Under the pieces are notes generated by a model. That model did no database searches, had not been told where the DNA came from, and saw only the letters and a program-made list of their open reading frames with translations. From IMG/VR virus record IMGVR_UViG_3300021962_000207, positions 1 through 43,345 of that record: a DNA stretch of 43,345 bases; one strand, 5' to 3'. This DNA comes from a virus. Within the stretch, counting starts at the first letter, position 1; every line of letters begins with the position of its first letter. The translations under genes were made by a program, and so were the position numbers. Positions 6,054-15,527 of this stretch are shown piece after piece.

Positions 6054-7117
6054 GCACTTTGTATAGAGGTTGGCCCTTGTAAGACAGCTATACTTGTTAT
6101 TGAAGTAACGTAGTTATATCCAGCGATAGATCCACCAGCTCCTCCGCCAGTACCACCTCCACCTCCGCCGCTACCTCCACTTCCCCCTTGGCAGTTACCT
6201 CCTTGACCACTATTACCTGAACTGCCGCTGCCTCCGTTAGTGCCTGCGCTCCCCCAAGTTCCACCATTACCACCGTCTCCACCACGACCGCCACCGTTTC
6301 CTGGGTTGGATCCACCCGATCCATTAGCGTTAGCAACTTGAGTTAAAGTTCCGGAAGAATAACGAAATCCTCTACCTACTCCGCCACTTCCTCCACTTCC
6401 GCCACTATCTCCACCTCCACCAATTTGTTGGTCACATGATTCACAATATTGCCATCCAGCAAACCCGCAAGAATATCCTCTCTTATTTTTTCCAGCATCA
6501 CCTTCTCGACCTCCGCCACCGCCGCCACCGCCACCTCCTCCTCCACCACAGATACTAGCTCCAGTTCCTTGAATACTAGTAGTTGAAAAGAGAGATAACG
6601 CTAATCTGCCAGCAGCACCATCCCCTCCTCTACCACTAGGCCCTCCTCCATTACCACCAACACCATTAGAGGTACTTGTGCCATTTACTGTTCCTCTATG
6701 GCCAAATATTCCTCCAGAAGTTAATACTAAATTAATCGTAGATCCAGCTAAAACTGGTACAGTTAAAGCCGGATTTGAATTTTGAGAAATGATGTAACCA
6801 TCTACAATTATATTTTTTTTAAGGCCAGATTGATAATTTGCTGTTCCAAATATAGTTTGTGCATTTAAATTTTCTTCTACCCCAGTTATAGTGGCCGTAG
6901 CGGTGGTATTTGCACTATAGAAATTACTAAAAGAAATTGGCCCACTTGTGGGTATAGATGTATTTGATGGAGCATCTGGTACAAAAGAACCATTTCTATA
7001 TAATTGCAACAAAGAAACCTCTCCAAAGGTTAGATCTTTTAATTTGGTTCTGAGTTCTGTATTTGCTGATATACTTCCAGAACTTACAACTGGGTTTGTT
7101 GAGATGTTTATTGCCAT
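6050..7117 (-). CDS. Gly-rich adhesin-like tail protein (polyglycine-helix type)
   Basis: 355 residues. The N-terminal ~75 residues (ending IPTSGPISFSNFYSA) match a small anchoring domain common in marine phage virion proteins. A beta domain follows to about 150. Residues ~150-335 are almost all Gly, Ser and Asn in runs such as GGGG and GGxGG. They are broken by a non-Gly insertion holding four Cys (GYSCGFAGWQYCESCDQQ). This pattern resembles polyglycine-II helix sandwiches of gp38-type receptor adhesins such as that of Salmonella phage S16. A late promoter precedes the gene, and the fibre gene lies two genes upstream. The role as a host-recognition tip is inferred. Confidence 0.6.
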   Translation of the reverse strand: MAINISTNPVVSSGSISANTELRTKLKDLTFGEVSLLQLYRNGSFVPDAPSNTSIPTSGPISFSNFYSANTTATATITGVEENLNAQTIFGTANYQSGLKKNIIVDGYIISQNSNPALTVPVLAGSTINLVLTSGGIFGHRGTVNGTSTSNGVGGNGGGPSGRGGDGAAGRLALSLFSTTSIQGTGASICGGGGGGGGGGGGGREGDAGKNKRGYSCGFAGWQYCESCDQQIGGGGDSGGSGGSGGVGRGFRYSSGTLTQVANANGSGGSNPGNGGGRGGDGGNGGTWGSAGTNGGSGSSGNSGQGGNCQGGSGGSGGGGGGTGGGAGGSIAGYNYVTSITSIAVLQGPTSIQSA

Positions 7118-7131
7118 TTTTTACATCTTTT

Positions 7132-8349
7132 TTAAGTATTTAGATTTAAATGATCAAAATAACCAAAATCTAAGGCTAAATCAATTTCCCATAAGAAATA
7201 TGGATGTACTGCTGGAGTCACTGTCCATATATTTTCTAAAGTGACCGCACGTTCTCTAGTAAATGTTTGATCAGTCGCCAACTTCATTATCTCGGATCCT
7301 TCCAGTCGTTTCAAAGATCTTCCTTTTGCATATCTCCAAAATTCTGTATCGTAAGTGCTTCCTTTATGATAATGAAAACATATTAACTCTTCCAGTGATG
7401 ATAATAAGTTTCTATATTTTTGATTAAAACGATCTTCAGAAATATCATCAAAGATATACTCTAGGAAAAACTCACAGACATTTAAGAAAATTGGAACAGC
7501 ATATCCATGTAAAGGTTCAAATGTATAAAGTCTATTACCATTTCTGATAATTCTATTTTCAACACATTTTTTAGAGTAGTAGTGATTAAAATCTAATATT
7601 TTTGTATTTTCTCTCAAATAATCTTTATCAATATATCTTGAGATTTCATGAGTTCTCAATAACTCACTACAATTTTCTATTGCTTGTTCTTTATCCGTGA
7701 TGTCCCTGTTGAATAAGTATCCCCAGGCACTTCTACTATTAATAGGAATACCAAACATCCAACCATCCTTGTGTGCGACATGATAGGTATAATCTAAATC
7801 ACATGGTTTATCACAGACATTCAGAATTACAGAGTTGACTGATATTGAATCTGGAATCTCATAAGTATCATCTATCTCTGGAACACCTCTACAATCGAAG
7901 ATATAATCATAGGTCAAAGTTTCATCATCAAGTTTTACTTGAACTTTGTTTTGAGATTGAGAAATATCTAGAACCTTACCATGTATTTCTGAGAACTTAT
8001 GACTCCAAAATTGGTGCAATCTTTTGAATACAAAGTCTCTCAACTTAAAGGTATTCATATGAAGACCATTCACCGATAGTGGAATGTATCCATCCTTATC
8101 AGACCAACCAGAAAACATGATTCCATGTTTAACTCTGGCATCAGATTCTTCCAGATCAAAGGGAATTGAATAGTTTGTAGCTTTCCTTAGGACTTGTACA
8201 AAACTATGATTTAACGCCTCCCCAACACCGAATGTGGGAAGATCTGGGTCATAAATGCAATCAACCTTACACCACTTAGGCAAATGAGAACAAAGACTGG
8301 CAGCGGTTACAACACCACCAGTCCCTCCACCAACAATACCAACCCTCAT
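7132..8349 (-). CDS. Flavin-dependent halogenase-like protein
   Basis: 405 residues. The N-terminal Rossmann motif is GIVGGGTGG (4-12), followed by the family box FGVGEA (40-45). K74 (ARVKHGIMF) aligns with the catalytic Lys of PrnA/RebH tryptophan halogenases. The halogenase signature appears as GWMFGIP (196-202), with Phe for the second Trp of WxWxIP. The FEPL box (277-280) is followed by His281 where PrnA has the catalytic-region Glu. A related enzyme, VirX1 from cyanophage Syn10, halogenates (prefers iodide) in vitro, which makes real activity plausible. It starts 3 nt after the stop of the giant fibre gene, so it is read with a virion gene. The natural substrate is unknown. Confidence 0.75.
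   Translation of the reverse strand: MRVGIVGGGTGGVVTAASLCSHLPKWCKVDCIYDPDLPTFGVGEALNHSFVQVLRKATNYSIPFDLEESDARVKHGIMFSGWSDKDGYIPLSVNGLHMNTFKLRDFVFKRLHQFWSHKFSEIHGKVLDISQSQNKVQVKLDDETLTYDYIFDCRGVPEIDDTYEIPDSISVNSVILNVCDKPCDLDYTYHVAHKDGWMFGIPINSRSAWGYLFNRDITDKEQAIENCSELLRTHEISRYIDKDYLRENTKILDFNHYYSKKCVENRIIRNGNRLYTFEPLHGYAVPIFLNVCEFFLEYIFDDISEDRFNQKYRNLLSSLEELICFHYHKGSTYDTEFWRYAKGRSLKRLEGSEIMKLATDQTFTRERAVTLENIWTVTPAVHPYFLWEIDLALDFGYFDHLNLNT
7137..7143 (-). promoter_or_regulatory. Late promoter (CTAAATA)
   Basis: The minus strand reads CTAAATAC inside the last codons of the halogenase-like gene and about 20 nt upstream of the Gly-rich protein start at 7117. Confidence 0.5.
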
Positions 8350-8352
8350 AAA

Positions 8353-11300
8353 TTAGTAATCGTAAAGACTATCCATATATTTCTTTTCCATGTTATCTAG
8401 TCTATCGGAAAGTTCCTTGATAGCCTCGATGAGAAGTGGAACAAGTTTTTCATACTTAACTACGAGTATATCTTCACCATCAATAGACTCTTGTTTTACT
8501 GCCTCTGGGAGTATTTGTTTTACTTCTTGTGCAGAAACACCAACCTGAGAAACGTCAGAAACAAATCCAAGTTCAACTGCCTTTTCATTCCAGTTGAATG
8601 TAAATCCACTCAGAGAGAGAACTTTTTCAAGTGCATTTGGAATTATTTCTTTGTTGGTTTTTAATCTATCATCGGAAGCAGCATTAGCAAATGCAGTAAT
8701 ATCACCTCTTACAAATAGATTGTTATTGGATACAGTTCCACTTGCGTTTAAGTAGAAATTGGGGTTAACTCTCATGGTTTCCCCTGCGGTACTTGTAGAT
8801 CCAGTTGCAAATACTAGGTAGTTAGTGCCGTTAGTACTTGCTGTTGTATCAACAGTATCTGAAGATGTTGAATTTCCAGTTAATGCTCCAATAAAGGTTG
8901 TCGCAGTTACAACTCCACTAACATTAACTCCATGAGCGTTTACAACTATACCTCTATCCGAGTCAATTAAACCAGTAAAAGTAGAAACTCCACTTACTGT
9001 AAGACCATTACTTGAAATTCTTACACCGTCTCCAACCCACAATTGTCTTGCAACTCCCAAACCACCAGTTAATTGTACTGAACCAGTGGAAGAACTAGTT
9101 GATTGTGTATTGCTACTTACAACTAAAGTACCCGCAACAGAAGCATTTCCAGTCGCACCATCAACGGTAAATCTATTTGTATTAACTACAATAGATCCAG
9201 TAGCACTTATGTTTAGAGTATTTAAATTGACAGTTCCTGCACTGAAACCACCACCACTTCTAATAACAACACTAGCACCTGTAGTATCTGTTGAAGAAGT
9301 ATCTAACCCATCCAGGTAATCAGCATTTAAGTTTGTAACTTTGGTTAGAGAGCTGACTACAAATGGAGGTGTTCCGGAAACTAATGTACCAGAGGCGGTA
9401 GATGTATATTGTCTTGCGGAAACGTCTCCCGAAGTTCCACAATTAATATTCATACTTCCTGCAGTTGGATTTGTAGCTCCAGGTCCAAAAGCACTAATAA
9501 TACCAATGTTAGCGTAGATACCTTCACCAGCACCTGTTCCAGACAACCAGAGTTTACTTCCAATTCTTGCGTTTTGATAGTATAAAACACCACCATTAGC
9601 ACTTGTTCCTCCAGCACTTCCGTATAGAGTAGTAATAATACCAGTATTGACGTAAGCAGTTGGAGCACCCATCCAACCAGTGACAACAGCAGTGGTTGTG
9701 AATCCAGTGTTAACGTAGGCAGTTGGAGCACCTAACCAACCAGCAACAGGTGAAGCTGCTCCACCTAGATGAGAGTATCCTACGGTTGGGATGACTAATG
9801 TAGTTACAACTCCAATCTGTGCAAACATATTGGTTATGACGCCAACTGTGCTACTGAAGTTCGTTACAACACCTGAATTGATATGAGCTAAAGGAGTTGC
9901 AAATCTATTATTCGCTCGAATCCCATTTGAGAATGTATCCGTAATAGTAAGAGTTGTAATTGTCGCGGCAAGACCAGTAATACAAGTAATGAGACCTACT
10001 TGCGAATCAATAGTTGTAATTGTTGCTGCGGAACCTGTAATGGAGGTTATAATTCCATTAGTGATGAAAGCATCTTTATTGACAGTGATAGTATCAATAC
10101 CAACTTGAGTTCCTCTAAACTCTGTTGCTGTTATAATACCCAAATTACATAATAGATTTCCAACAGAAAGCGTTCCTGCAAATGTACTGATTCCACCAAA
10201 TACTGAGTTGATTGAATTTTCAAATCTTACAGTTGGATTTGTAAATGTTACTGCATAACCAATAAATTCTGCATTTTGAAACTCTGCGATTGAGTTTGCA
10301 TTAGTGTGCCTGATAGTATAATTTGTACCAATTCCACCAAATCTAATAACCTTATTAATATCGATCTCGTCAAAGTTTGCATTACCAATAGCCTGAGCTC
10401 CAGCAAATGTAACTGCACCACCAACATATAAGTTCTTTACTTTTACCGTTCCATTGACTTCTAAAGCATCGGTAAAGTTATAAATATCAAAACTTTGTCC
10501 AATTCCAACTTTATCTAAAGTTAAGAAGTCACTATTCTTTTCTCTAGAAATAATTCCAAATCTACGCCAATCACCATCTGCATATACATGTCCAATATGA
10601 CCGCCAGCATCAGGAGTAGAGAGGAGTGAAATGTCACCAGACTTTTTGGCATCAGTAGGAGTAGATATACCAACTGTAATAAGTTTTGGTTGAGATGCGA
10701 CACCTTTTACATATAAGTCTCTTGTTTCTAAACCATCTTCCGAGGTATTTGTAAGTTTTTGGGAGAAATTAACAGGACCATAGAATTGTGACGTTTGGTT
10801 ATTGTTTTCGCCACCTTCAACGGTGATTCTTTCTTTTACAACTAAGTCATCGAAAATACCACTATTTCTCTTAACAATTTCTGTATCGGAATCATCGCCA
10901 AAATAAGTGATAACTGGTGCTTCTAATATTTCTTCCTCTCCAGTAGCTCCATTAATCTTTGTAGCACCAGAATAAAATTCACCACGGTCATTCATTCCAG
11001 TATAAACTACAGTACCTCCATCTTGTTCTCTAGATTGAGAAATTGAAATTTCATCATTACTTAAAATTCTATTCTGTTTTAATGGCAGACCAGTTGAGTA
11101 ATTTCCAGGACCATAACCGAGATATTCAAAAGTGTGACCAGATGCACGAAGAATTGATGGTCTGCGGAGTTCTACTGGGATGATACGTATTTTTTTAATT
11201 ACGGAACCTGCTACTGATGATGTAGCTAATGTTGAGAATTGTCCTCTAATAACAGTGAAACTATCAGCAACTGGATCTGACCCCAATCTAATAATTTCGG

Positions 11301-14300
11301 ATCCAATTAAAATATAATCACCTTTGGAGAATCCTTTCGAGCTTGTAAATGTTATGTTAGTATCGGATGAAGTAATTGGTGAGGATAATGTTGTGCTAAT
11401 GCCAGCATAAAGATAATTTGATCTTCCTCCAAGATTTTCTTCTCCAGAACCAAGAGATTTGGCGTTAGCTGTTATACCACCCTTAAATATCCTTACATTA
11501 GTGAAATTGGTTGAGACGGTAGATGTTGTAATTCCAGATAAAAATGTGAAGGTATTGATTCCAATGACTTCACTAACAACAAATTTTTGTTGTGCATAAT
11601 AGGTATTTGTGGATGCAAATCCAATCAATCTGAATGAGTTGCCTGGCAATAAACCATGAGCTTGAGAACATGTTATTGTTGTAACTCCAGATTGTCTAGT
11701 TAAAACTGCTGTAGAAATTCCTATCGAAGGTCCTGCATGTTGCGCTAATGGATATCTGTAATCATTTCTTGCGAAATATGTAACTCCGATTCCATTCGGA
11801 TTTAAAATTTCTATAGATTTGGATGATGGGACATTAATAATCTTGAATATTCCATTCAGAAGTGGGTCAGCAAATCCACTAAGTTCTATGGAATCATTAA
11901 TATTTGAATTAATTTCAGTTACTTCGACAATTGCATATGAACTTGGAGATCCTGCTGGGAAAGATGATATAGTCATGGTGTTTCCAACACCATAAGCTGA
12001 ACCACTATCTACAAGCTCAATTGCGGAAATTGTGTTTCCGATAGAAATACTGGCTTTTACCGAAGCGTTTCTTCCTAAAATAGACCCATTTTCTAGTTCT
12101 GCAGAATAAAGTGTACTACTTACTCCTGCAGAGTTATTATATCCGATACCCCCATCAATTAGAGAAATACTCTTAATTGAATTTAAGTTGTGATCATTAT
12201 TAGTATATAAAGTTACCGTTGTATTTCCACTTCCCGTAATTACTGCGCCAGTAATTGCGTATCCAACTCTATTATTGTCTAAGAAGAAACTCAAACTTTC
12301 TTTTGTTAAAGATAATTTCTTATCATTTGTATTAATTTTACCTAAGGGAGATAGTTCTGCATAACTAATAGTTCCTTCTGGATCTATTACAACATTGTCC
12401 CTATCGACTTGTGGATATAGATTTCTAACATCTTGGTTGAACTTCCTTTCACTAATTCCATATCCAACATCAGGTTTTGGACTTACGCTACCAGCAATTA
12501 AAGTTAATTGATAGATACCATCTTGTCCATCTGCACCAGGAACTAATTTTTTAACTTCTTGGCTTCTATAGATGAATACACTATCTCTGTATTTTTCTCT
12601 CTGTACTAAAGGTAAAGACTCTATTTGTTGTTGAGTCGATCTTTGATTTGTCTGATTTAAAAATGTTCCAGGATCACTAGAAAGGCCTACATATTGGAAA
12701 GTTCTTGGGGATGGTGTTGAAGAAATTACGAAAGATCCATTATAAGGTAAAAGTGAACTTCCCGATGTATTATTACTACTTACTACATTGGTAATTTTAA
12801 CTGTATCTCCAGGAACTAAATTATGAGGCAACTCTGTTTTAATAGTAACTGTTCCCGCAGCATAAGTTGCATTAACAATAAGTTTTGGGTTTCTTAGTTG
12901 AGTAGAATCCGAAACTCCAGAAGTAATGAAAGATACGGAACCAATACCTACATTTTTTGTTTCTTGTAAAACAAATCCATCAGTTGGTGGTCTAGCATTA
13001 GTAAATTCTTTCGGGATAACGTAACGAACTTTATAAATTCTTTCATCCAGTCCCCTATTATCAACTTTTCTAGTTACATAAGTTGATCCAGTTTGATTTC
13101 CTAAAATAGAAGTACCAATACCCACAATACCATCATATATGGTATTAAAGAATGTTACTGGAGATCCTGTAACATACCATTGTTTTTCTGTAGTATCATA
13201 TTGTATTGGATGGCCAGGTTCTCCTGGTAGTTTGTCTGCAACGGCACTGATAATTTTTAATTTACCGCCTCCATTTGAAATTCCTGTAATTGTGTTACCT
13301 GAATTAGTATCATTTAGAGTTGAAGATAATTTAATTTGATTTGCAGCTAAACCAGTAGTATAAGCATAGTATATTTTATCTGCTAAAATGTTATTTGGAA
13401 TCTCTCCGGTGTCACTATAAATTCTTACTTTTTCTCCATTGAAAAGTTGGTGTGTTCCAGTAAAAGTGAAAATATTATTAGTAATACTATTGATTCCTAA
13501 CGATCTACCTACAGTATATGATTTTTCTGAAGAAGTGGAAATTCCACTAGGAGATTGCATCAGAATGGGACTCTTATAATTATTCTCTTGAGCTCCAATA
13601 ATAATTGAAAGGTTTAACTCCTCACCTTTCTTAGCTCCAATTTTATATGAATCGATCTGTGAAGGAGGGGGAATATCAATACTTTTATATCCAGCAATAT
13701 ATAATCTCTCCGTTTTTGCCGCAGATACTATTTTTTCTGCATCAAGAGATAGCCAAGTAACGTTTGTAGTTCTATTAAGAGGTTCTCTTGGGGGAATAAT
13801 ATGAGTTATATATCCAACGTCATCTCTATCAAAAGACTCTGGTCTAAATCCGGTAGACTCTAGAGAAATAGCACCGAAGTTGGAGTTGGAGTTTGTAATA
13901 GATTGGTCGCCACCAGATTCGGCGACAAAGTGTCTAGCGAATCCGATTGCAAATATTGAAACACACTGGATGATAGCATTATTACTACACCTCATGTGTG
14001 TAGATTCCCAACCTAACTTATAAATTGCGCGAGAATTGATATGTAGAGGTTTATCGTTTTCGGCAGCTGTTAAATTATCATTGTATATTCCCGAAATGGG
14101 ATCATATATTAAAAATGCATTATCATCTTTTTGTAGAGAAATACCAGTAAACTGAGCGGTCAACATGGATTTAAATCCAGTTGCCTTGGATCCATCAGCA
14201 TGAAGTCCATTCATACCATAAACGGATCTCAAGGTACATGAGAAAATATATGGAGATGCTGAAGAAACACTATCGGATTCTACAATAACACTAGCATTTA

Positions 14301-15399
14301 CAATATCGGAGTTGGATGGAAGTGGATTTGATGGAGTTACAGCAGAAATAAATTGGAACTCAGTTGAACTAGTGACATCACTGACTATTAAAGATCCGTT
14401 ATATGAGGTTAGATTGGTTGTAATACCGGATATTAATACTGGAGTATCTTTATAGAGTCCATGGGGTTTATTGGTTGTTACCGTAATAGTGGAAGTTGGA
14501 GTGATGCCATTACCAGCCCGAATGCTAGTAATACCAACCTCATCGGCACGAAGATCTCCTACAATTCTATACTCATCAATTGATGGTTCAAAATCAGTAC
14601 TTGCACTTGGGAAATTAGCTAATCCTCTACCTGAACTGTCTCCATAAGCATAGGTAACTTTTGCATAATACATCTCCAAATCGGTGATGTTTTTTGTCTC
14701 ACTGCCTAATATTGCAGGATTCAAGCCATCAGCATACTCAAAACAAGTTAATTTATGGTGCGAATAATTTGGTACAGTTTTTCTTCCAGTAGAGTCTTTG
14801 TATGCAGCTCTTTGTAGATCTGCGTCAAAAACAGTAAAAGCTGTGAAATAACAAGTACCAGTAACTCTAAAAATCGCAGTAGGATCTACCAGATCATTCT
14901 GTGGATCTGGTACATACATTGGACGAATTTTTGTTTTCCTAAGGTCTAAACCAACAATGGAAGTACCTCTAGGTAGAATTGTTCCACCATAAACCGAGTT
15001 GAATTTATATAAATCATTATTTTCATCAAAAATATCAAAATTACTACTTTCATTAAACTCCGTAATGGTTGCACCGGAAGTAGTCCAAGAAAAATTTAAA
15101 TATTTTTTAAATACTGCAGTTCCCGAAGAATTTTCAATAGAGTATCCTGGTCTATTATCAATATAGTGAGTTCCTGGATATACTAAAATAGTTGTATTAT
15201 CAATTTTATCGTTATTTCTTCCAGATTGATATGAGAATCTTGCAGCCTCTAGTAATGCCCTCTGAATTGTTCTGAAGGGTCTTGTTAAGGAGTTACCTCT
15301 GTTTTCAAAACTATCGGTGGCATCAAAATCCGAAGGATTTACATATAAGATATTACCTTCAGCATTTTTTAGGAAATTCTCTAATCTACTTAGGGGCAT
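8353..15399 (-). CDS. Giant tail-fibre/structural protein with S74 chaperone domain
   Basis: 2348 residues, the largest gene here. The N-terminus (LYVNPSDFDATDSF ... PFRTIQRALLEA) resembles the start of cyanophage virion fibre proteins and pectate-lyase-like beta-helices. The middle is beta-rich, Ser/Thr/Gly-rich and repetitive, with a duplicated GAPTAYVNTG unit (9650-9735) and GxGY-type modules near 11,930-12,180. The C-terminus has SDDRLKTNKEI, the cleavage start of the Peptidase_S74 intramolecular chaperone (Ser ~2242), ending in a trimeric coiled coil. Self-cleavage would release ~107 residues after trimer folding. A late promoter sits at 15435-15441. Role: host attachment fibre. Confidence 0.85.
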   Translation of the reverse strand: MPLSRLENFLKNAEGNILYVNPSDFDATDSFENRGNSLTRPFRTIQRALLEAARFSYQSGRNNDKIDNTTILVYPGTHYIDNRPGYSIENSSGTAVFKKYLNFSWTTSGATITEFNESSNFDIFDENNDLYKFNSVYGGTILPRGTSIVGLDLRKTKIRPMYVPDPQNDLVDPTAIFRVTGTCYFTAFTVFDADLQRAAYKDSTGRKTVPNYSHHKLTCFEYADGLNPAILGSETKNITDLEMYYAKVTYAYGDSSGRGLANFPSASTDFEPSIDEYRIVGDLRADEVGITSIRAGNGITPTSTITVTTNKPHGLYKDTPVLISGITTNLTSYNGSLIVSDVTSSTEFQFISAVTPSNPLPSNSDIVNASVIVESDSVSSASPYIFSCTLRSVYGMNGLHADGSKATGFKSMLTAQFTGISLQKDDNAFLIYDPISGIYNDNLTAAENDKPLHINSRAIYKLGWESTHMRCSNNAIIQCVSIFAIGFARHFVAESGGDQSITNSNSNFGAISLESTGFRPESFDRDDVGYITHIIPPREPLNRTTNVTWLSLDAEKIVSAAKTERLYIAGYKSIDIPPPSQIDSYKIGAKKGEELNLSIIIGAQENNYKSPILMQSPSGISTSSEKSYTVGRSLGINSITNNIFTFTGTHQLFNGEKVRIYSDTGEIPNNILADKIYYAYTTGLAANQIKLSSTLNDTNSGNTITGISNGGGKLKIISAVADKLPGEPGHPIQYDTTEKQWYVTGSPVTFFNTIYDGIVGIGTSILGNQTGSTYVTRKVDNRGLDERIYKVRYVIPKEFTNARPPTDGFVLQETKNVGIGSVSFITSGVSDSTQLRNPKLIVNATYAAGTVTIKTELPHNLVPGDTVKITNVVSSNNTSGSSLLPYNGSFVISSTPSPRTFQYVGLSSDPGTFLNQTNQRSTQQQIESLPLVQREKYRDSVFIYRSQEVKKLVPGADGQDGIYQLTLIAGSVSPKPDVGYGISERKFNQDVRNLYPQVDRDNVVIDPEGTISYAELSPLGKINTNDKKLSLTKESLSFFLDNNRVGYAITGAVITGSGNTTVTLYTNNDHNLNSIKSISLIDGGIGYNNSAGVSSTLYSAELENGSILGRNASVKASISIGNTISAIELVDSGSAYGVGNTMTISSFPAGSPSSYAIVEVTEINSNINDSIELSGFADPLLNGIFKIINVPSSKSIEILNPNGIGVTYFARNDYRYPLAQHAGPSIGISTAVLTRQSGVTTITCSQAHGLLPGNSFRLIGFASTNTYYAQQKFVVSEVIGINTFTFLSGITTSTVSTNFTNVRIFKGGITANAKSLGSGEENLGGRSNYLYAGISTTLSSPITSSDTNITFTSSKGFSKGDYILIGSEIIRLGSDPVADSFTVIRGQFSTLATSSVAGSVIKKIRIIPVELRRPSILRASGHTFEYLGYGPGNYSTGLPLKQNRILSNDEISISQSREQDGGTVVYTGMNDRGEFYSGATKINGATGEEEILEAPVITYFGDDSDTEIVKRNSGIFDDLVVKERITVEGGENNNQTSQFYGPVNFSQKLTNTSEDGLETRDLYVKGVASQPKLITVGISTPTDAKKSGDISLLSTPDAGGHIGHVYADGDWRRFGIISREKNSDFLTLDKVGIGQSFDIYNFTDALEVNGTVKVKNLYVGGAVTFAGAQAIGNANFDEIDINKVIRFGGIGTNYTIRHTNANSIAEFQNAEFIGYAVTFTNPTVRFENSINSVFGGISTFAGTLSVGNLLCNLGIITATEFRGTQVGIDTITVNKDAFITNGIITSITGSAATITTIDSQVGLITCITGLAATITTLTITDTFSNGIRANNRFATPLAHINSGVVTNFSSTVGVITNMFAQIGVVTTLVIPTVGYSHLGGAASPVAGWLGAPTAYVNTGFTTTAVVTGWMGAPTAYVNTGIITTLYGSAGGTSANGGVLYYQNARIGSKLWLSGTGAGEGIYANIGIISAFGPGATNPTAGSMNINCGTSGDVSARQYTSTASGTLVSGTPPFVVSSLTKVTNLNADYLDGLDTSSTDTTGASVVIRSGGGFSAGTVNLNTLNISATGSIVVNTNRFTVDGATGNASVAGTLVVSSNTQSTSSSTGSVQLTGGLGVARQLWVGDGVRISSNGLTVSGVSTFTGLIDSDRGIVVNAHGVNVSGVVTATTFIGALTGNSTSSDTVDTTASTNGTNYLVFATGSTSTAGETMRVNPNFYLNASGTVSNNNLFVRGDITAFANAASDDRLKTNKEIIPNALEKVLSLSGFTFNWNEKAVELGFVSDVSQVGVSAQEVKQILPEAVKQESIDGEDILVVKYEKLVPLLIEAIKELSDRLDNMEKKYMDSLYDY
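9650..9735 (-). repeat. Internal duplicated unit in fibre gene
   Basis: Two near-identical copies encode GAPTAYVNTG about 66 bp apart, each preceded by GWLGAP or GWMGAP. This is a tandem duplication in the fibre shaft and a likely site of length variation. Confidence 0.6.
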
Positions 15400-15434
15400 C
15401 TTGTTTTCCTACAGTGACAAATCTATTCTTTTAG

Positions 15435-15441
15435 TATTTAG
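15435..15441 (-). promoter_or_regulatory. Late promoter of the giant fibre gene (CTAAATA)
   Basis: The minus strand reads CTAAATAC, with 36 nt between it and the ATG at 15399. It lies just downstream of the terminator hairpin at 15449-15475, so the fibre operon is insulated from the Mom/tRNA operon. Confidence 0.6.
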
Positions 15442-15448
15442 ACACAAC

Positions 15449-15475
15449 AAAACCTCCTAGATTATAGGAGGTTTT
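15449..15475 (-). terminator. Terminator hairpin, possibly bidirectional
   Basis: An 11-bp stem (AAAACCTCCTA with TAGGAGGTTTT) with a 5-nt loop. The A/T flanks give a T-run on either strand. It ends the operon that finishes with the Mom-like gene. A weaker 6-bp hairpin (CTGGTG/CACCAG) follows at 15499-15519. The remaining 50 bp up to the gene end hold nothing recognisable. Confidence 0.7.
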
Positions 15476-15527
15476 GAGCACACGGAAGGGCGTTGTCGCT
15501 GGTGTCTTAGTATCACCAGTTATTATA

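Noticed and set aside
6097-6336. 79-codon minus frame within the Gly-rich gene
   Set aside because: Frame-shifted shadow of the GGN-rich codons; it translates to low-complexity Val/Glu with no start signal.
9450-9731. 93-codon minus frame in the fibre gene
   Set aside because: Leu/Thr/Gln-rich shadow of the repetitive fibre sequence in another frame, with no ribosome site.
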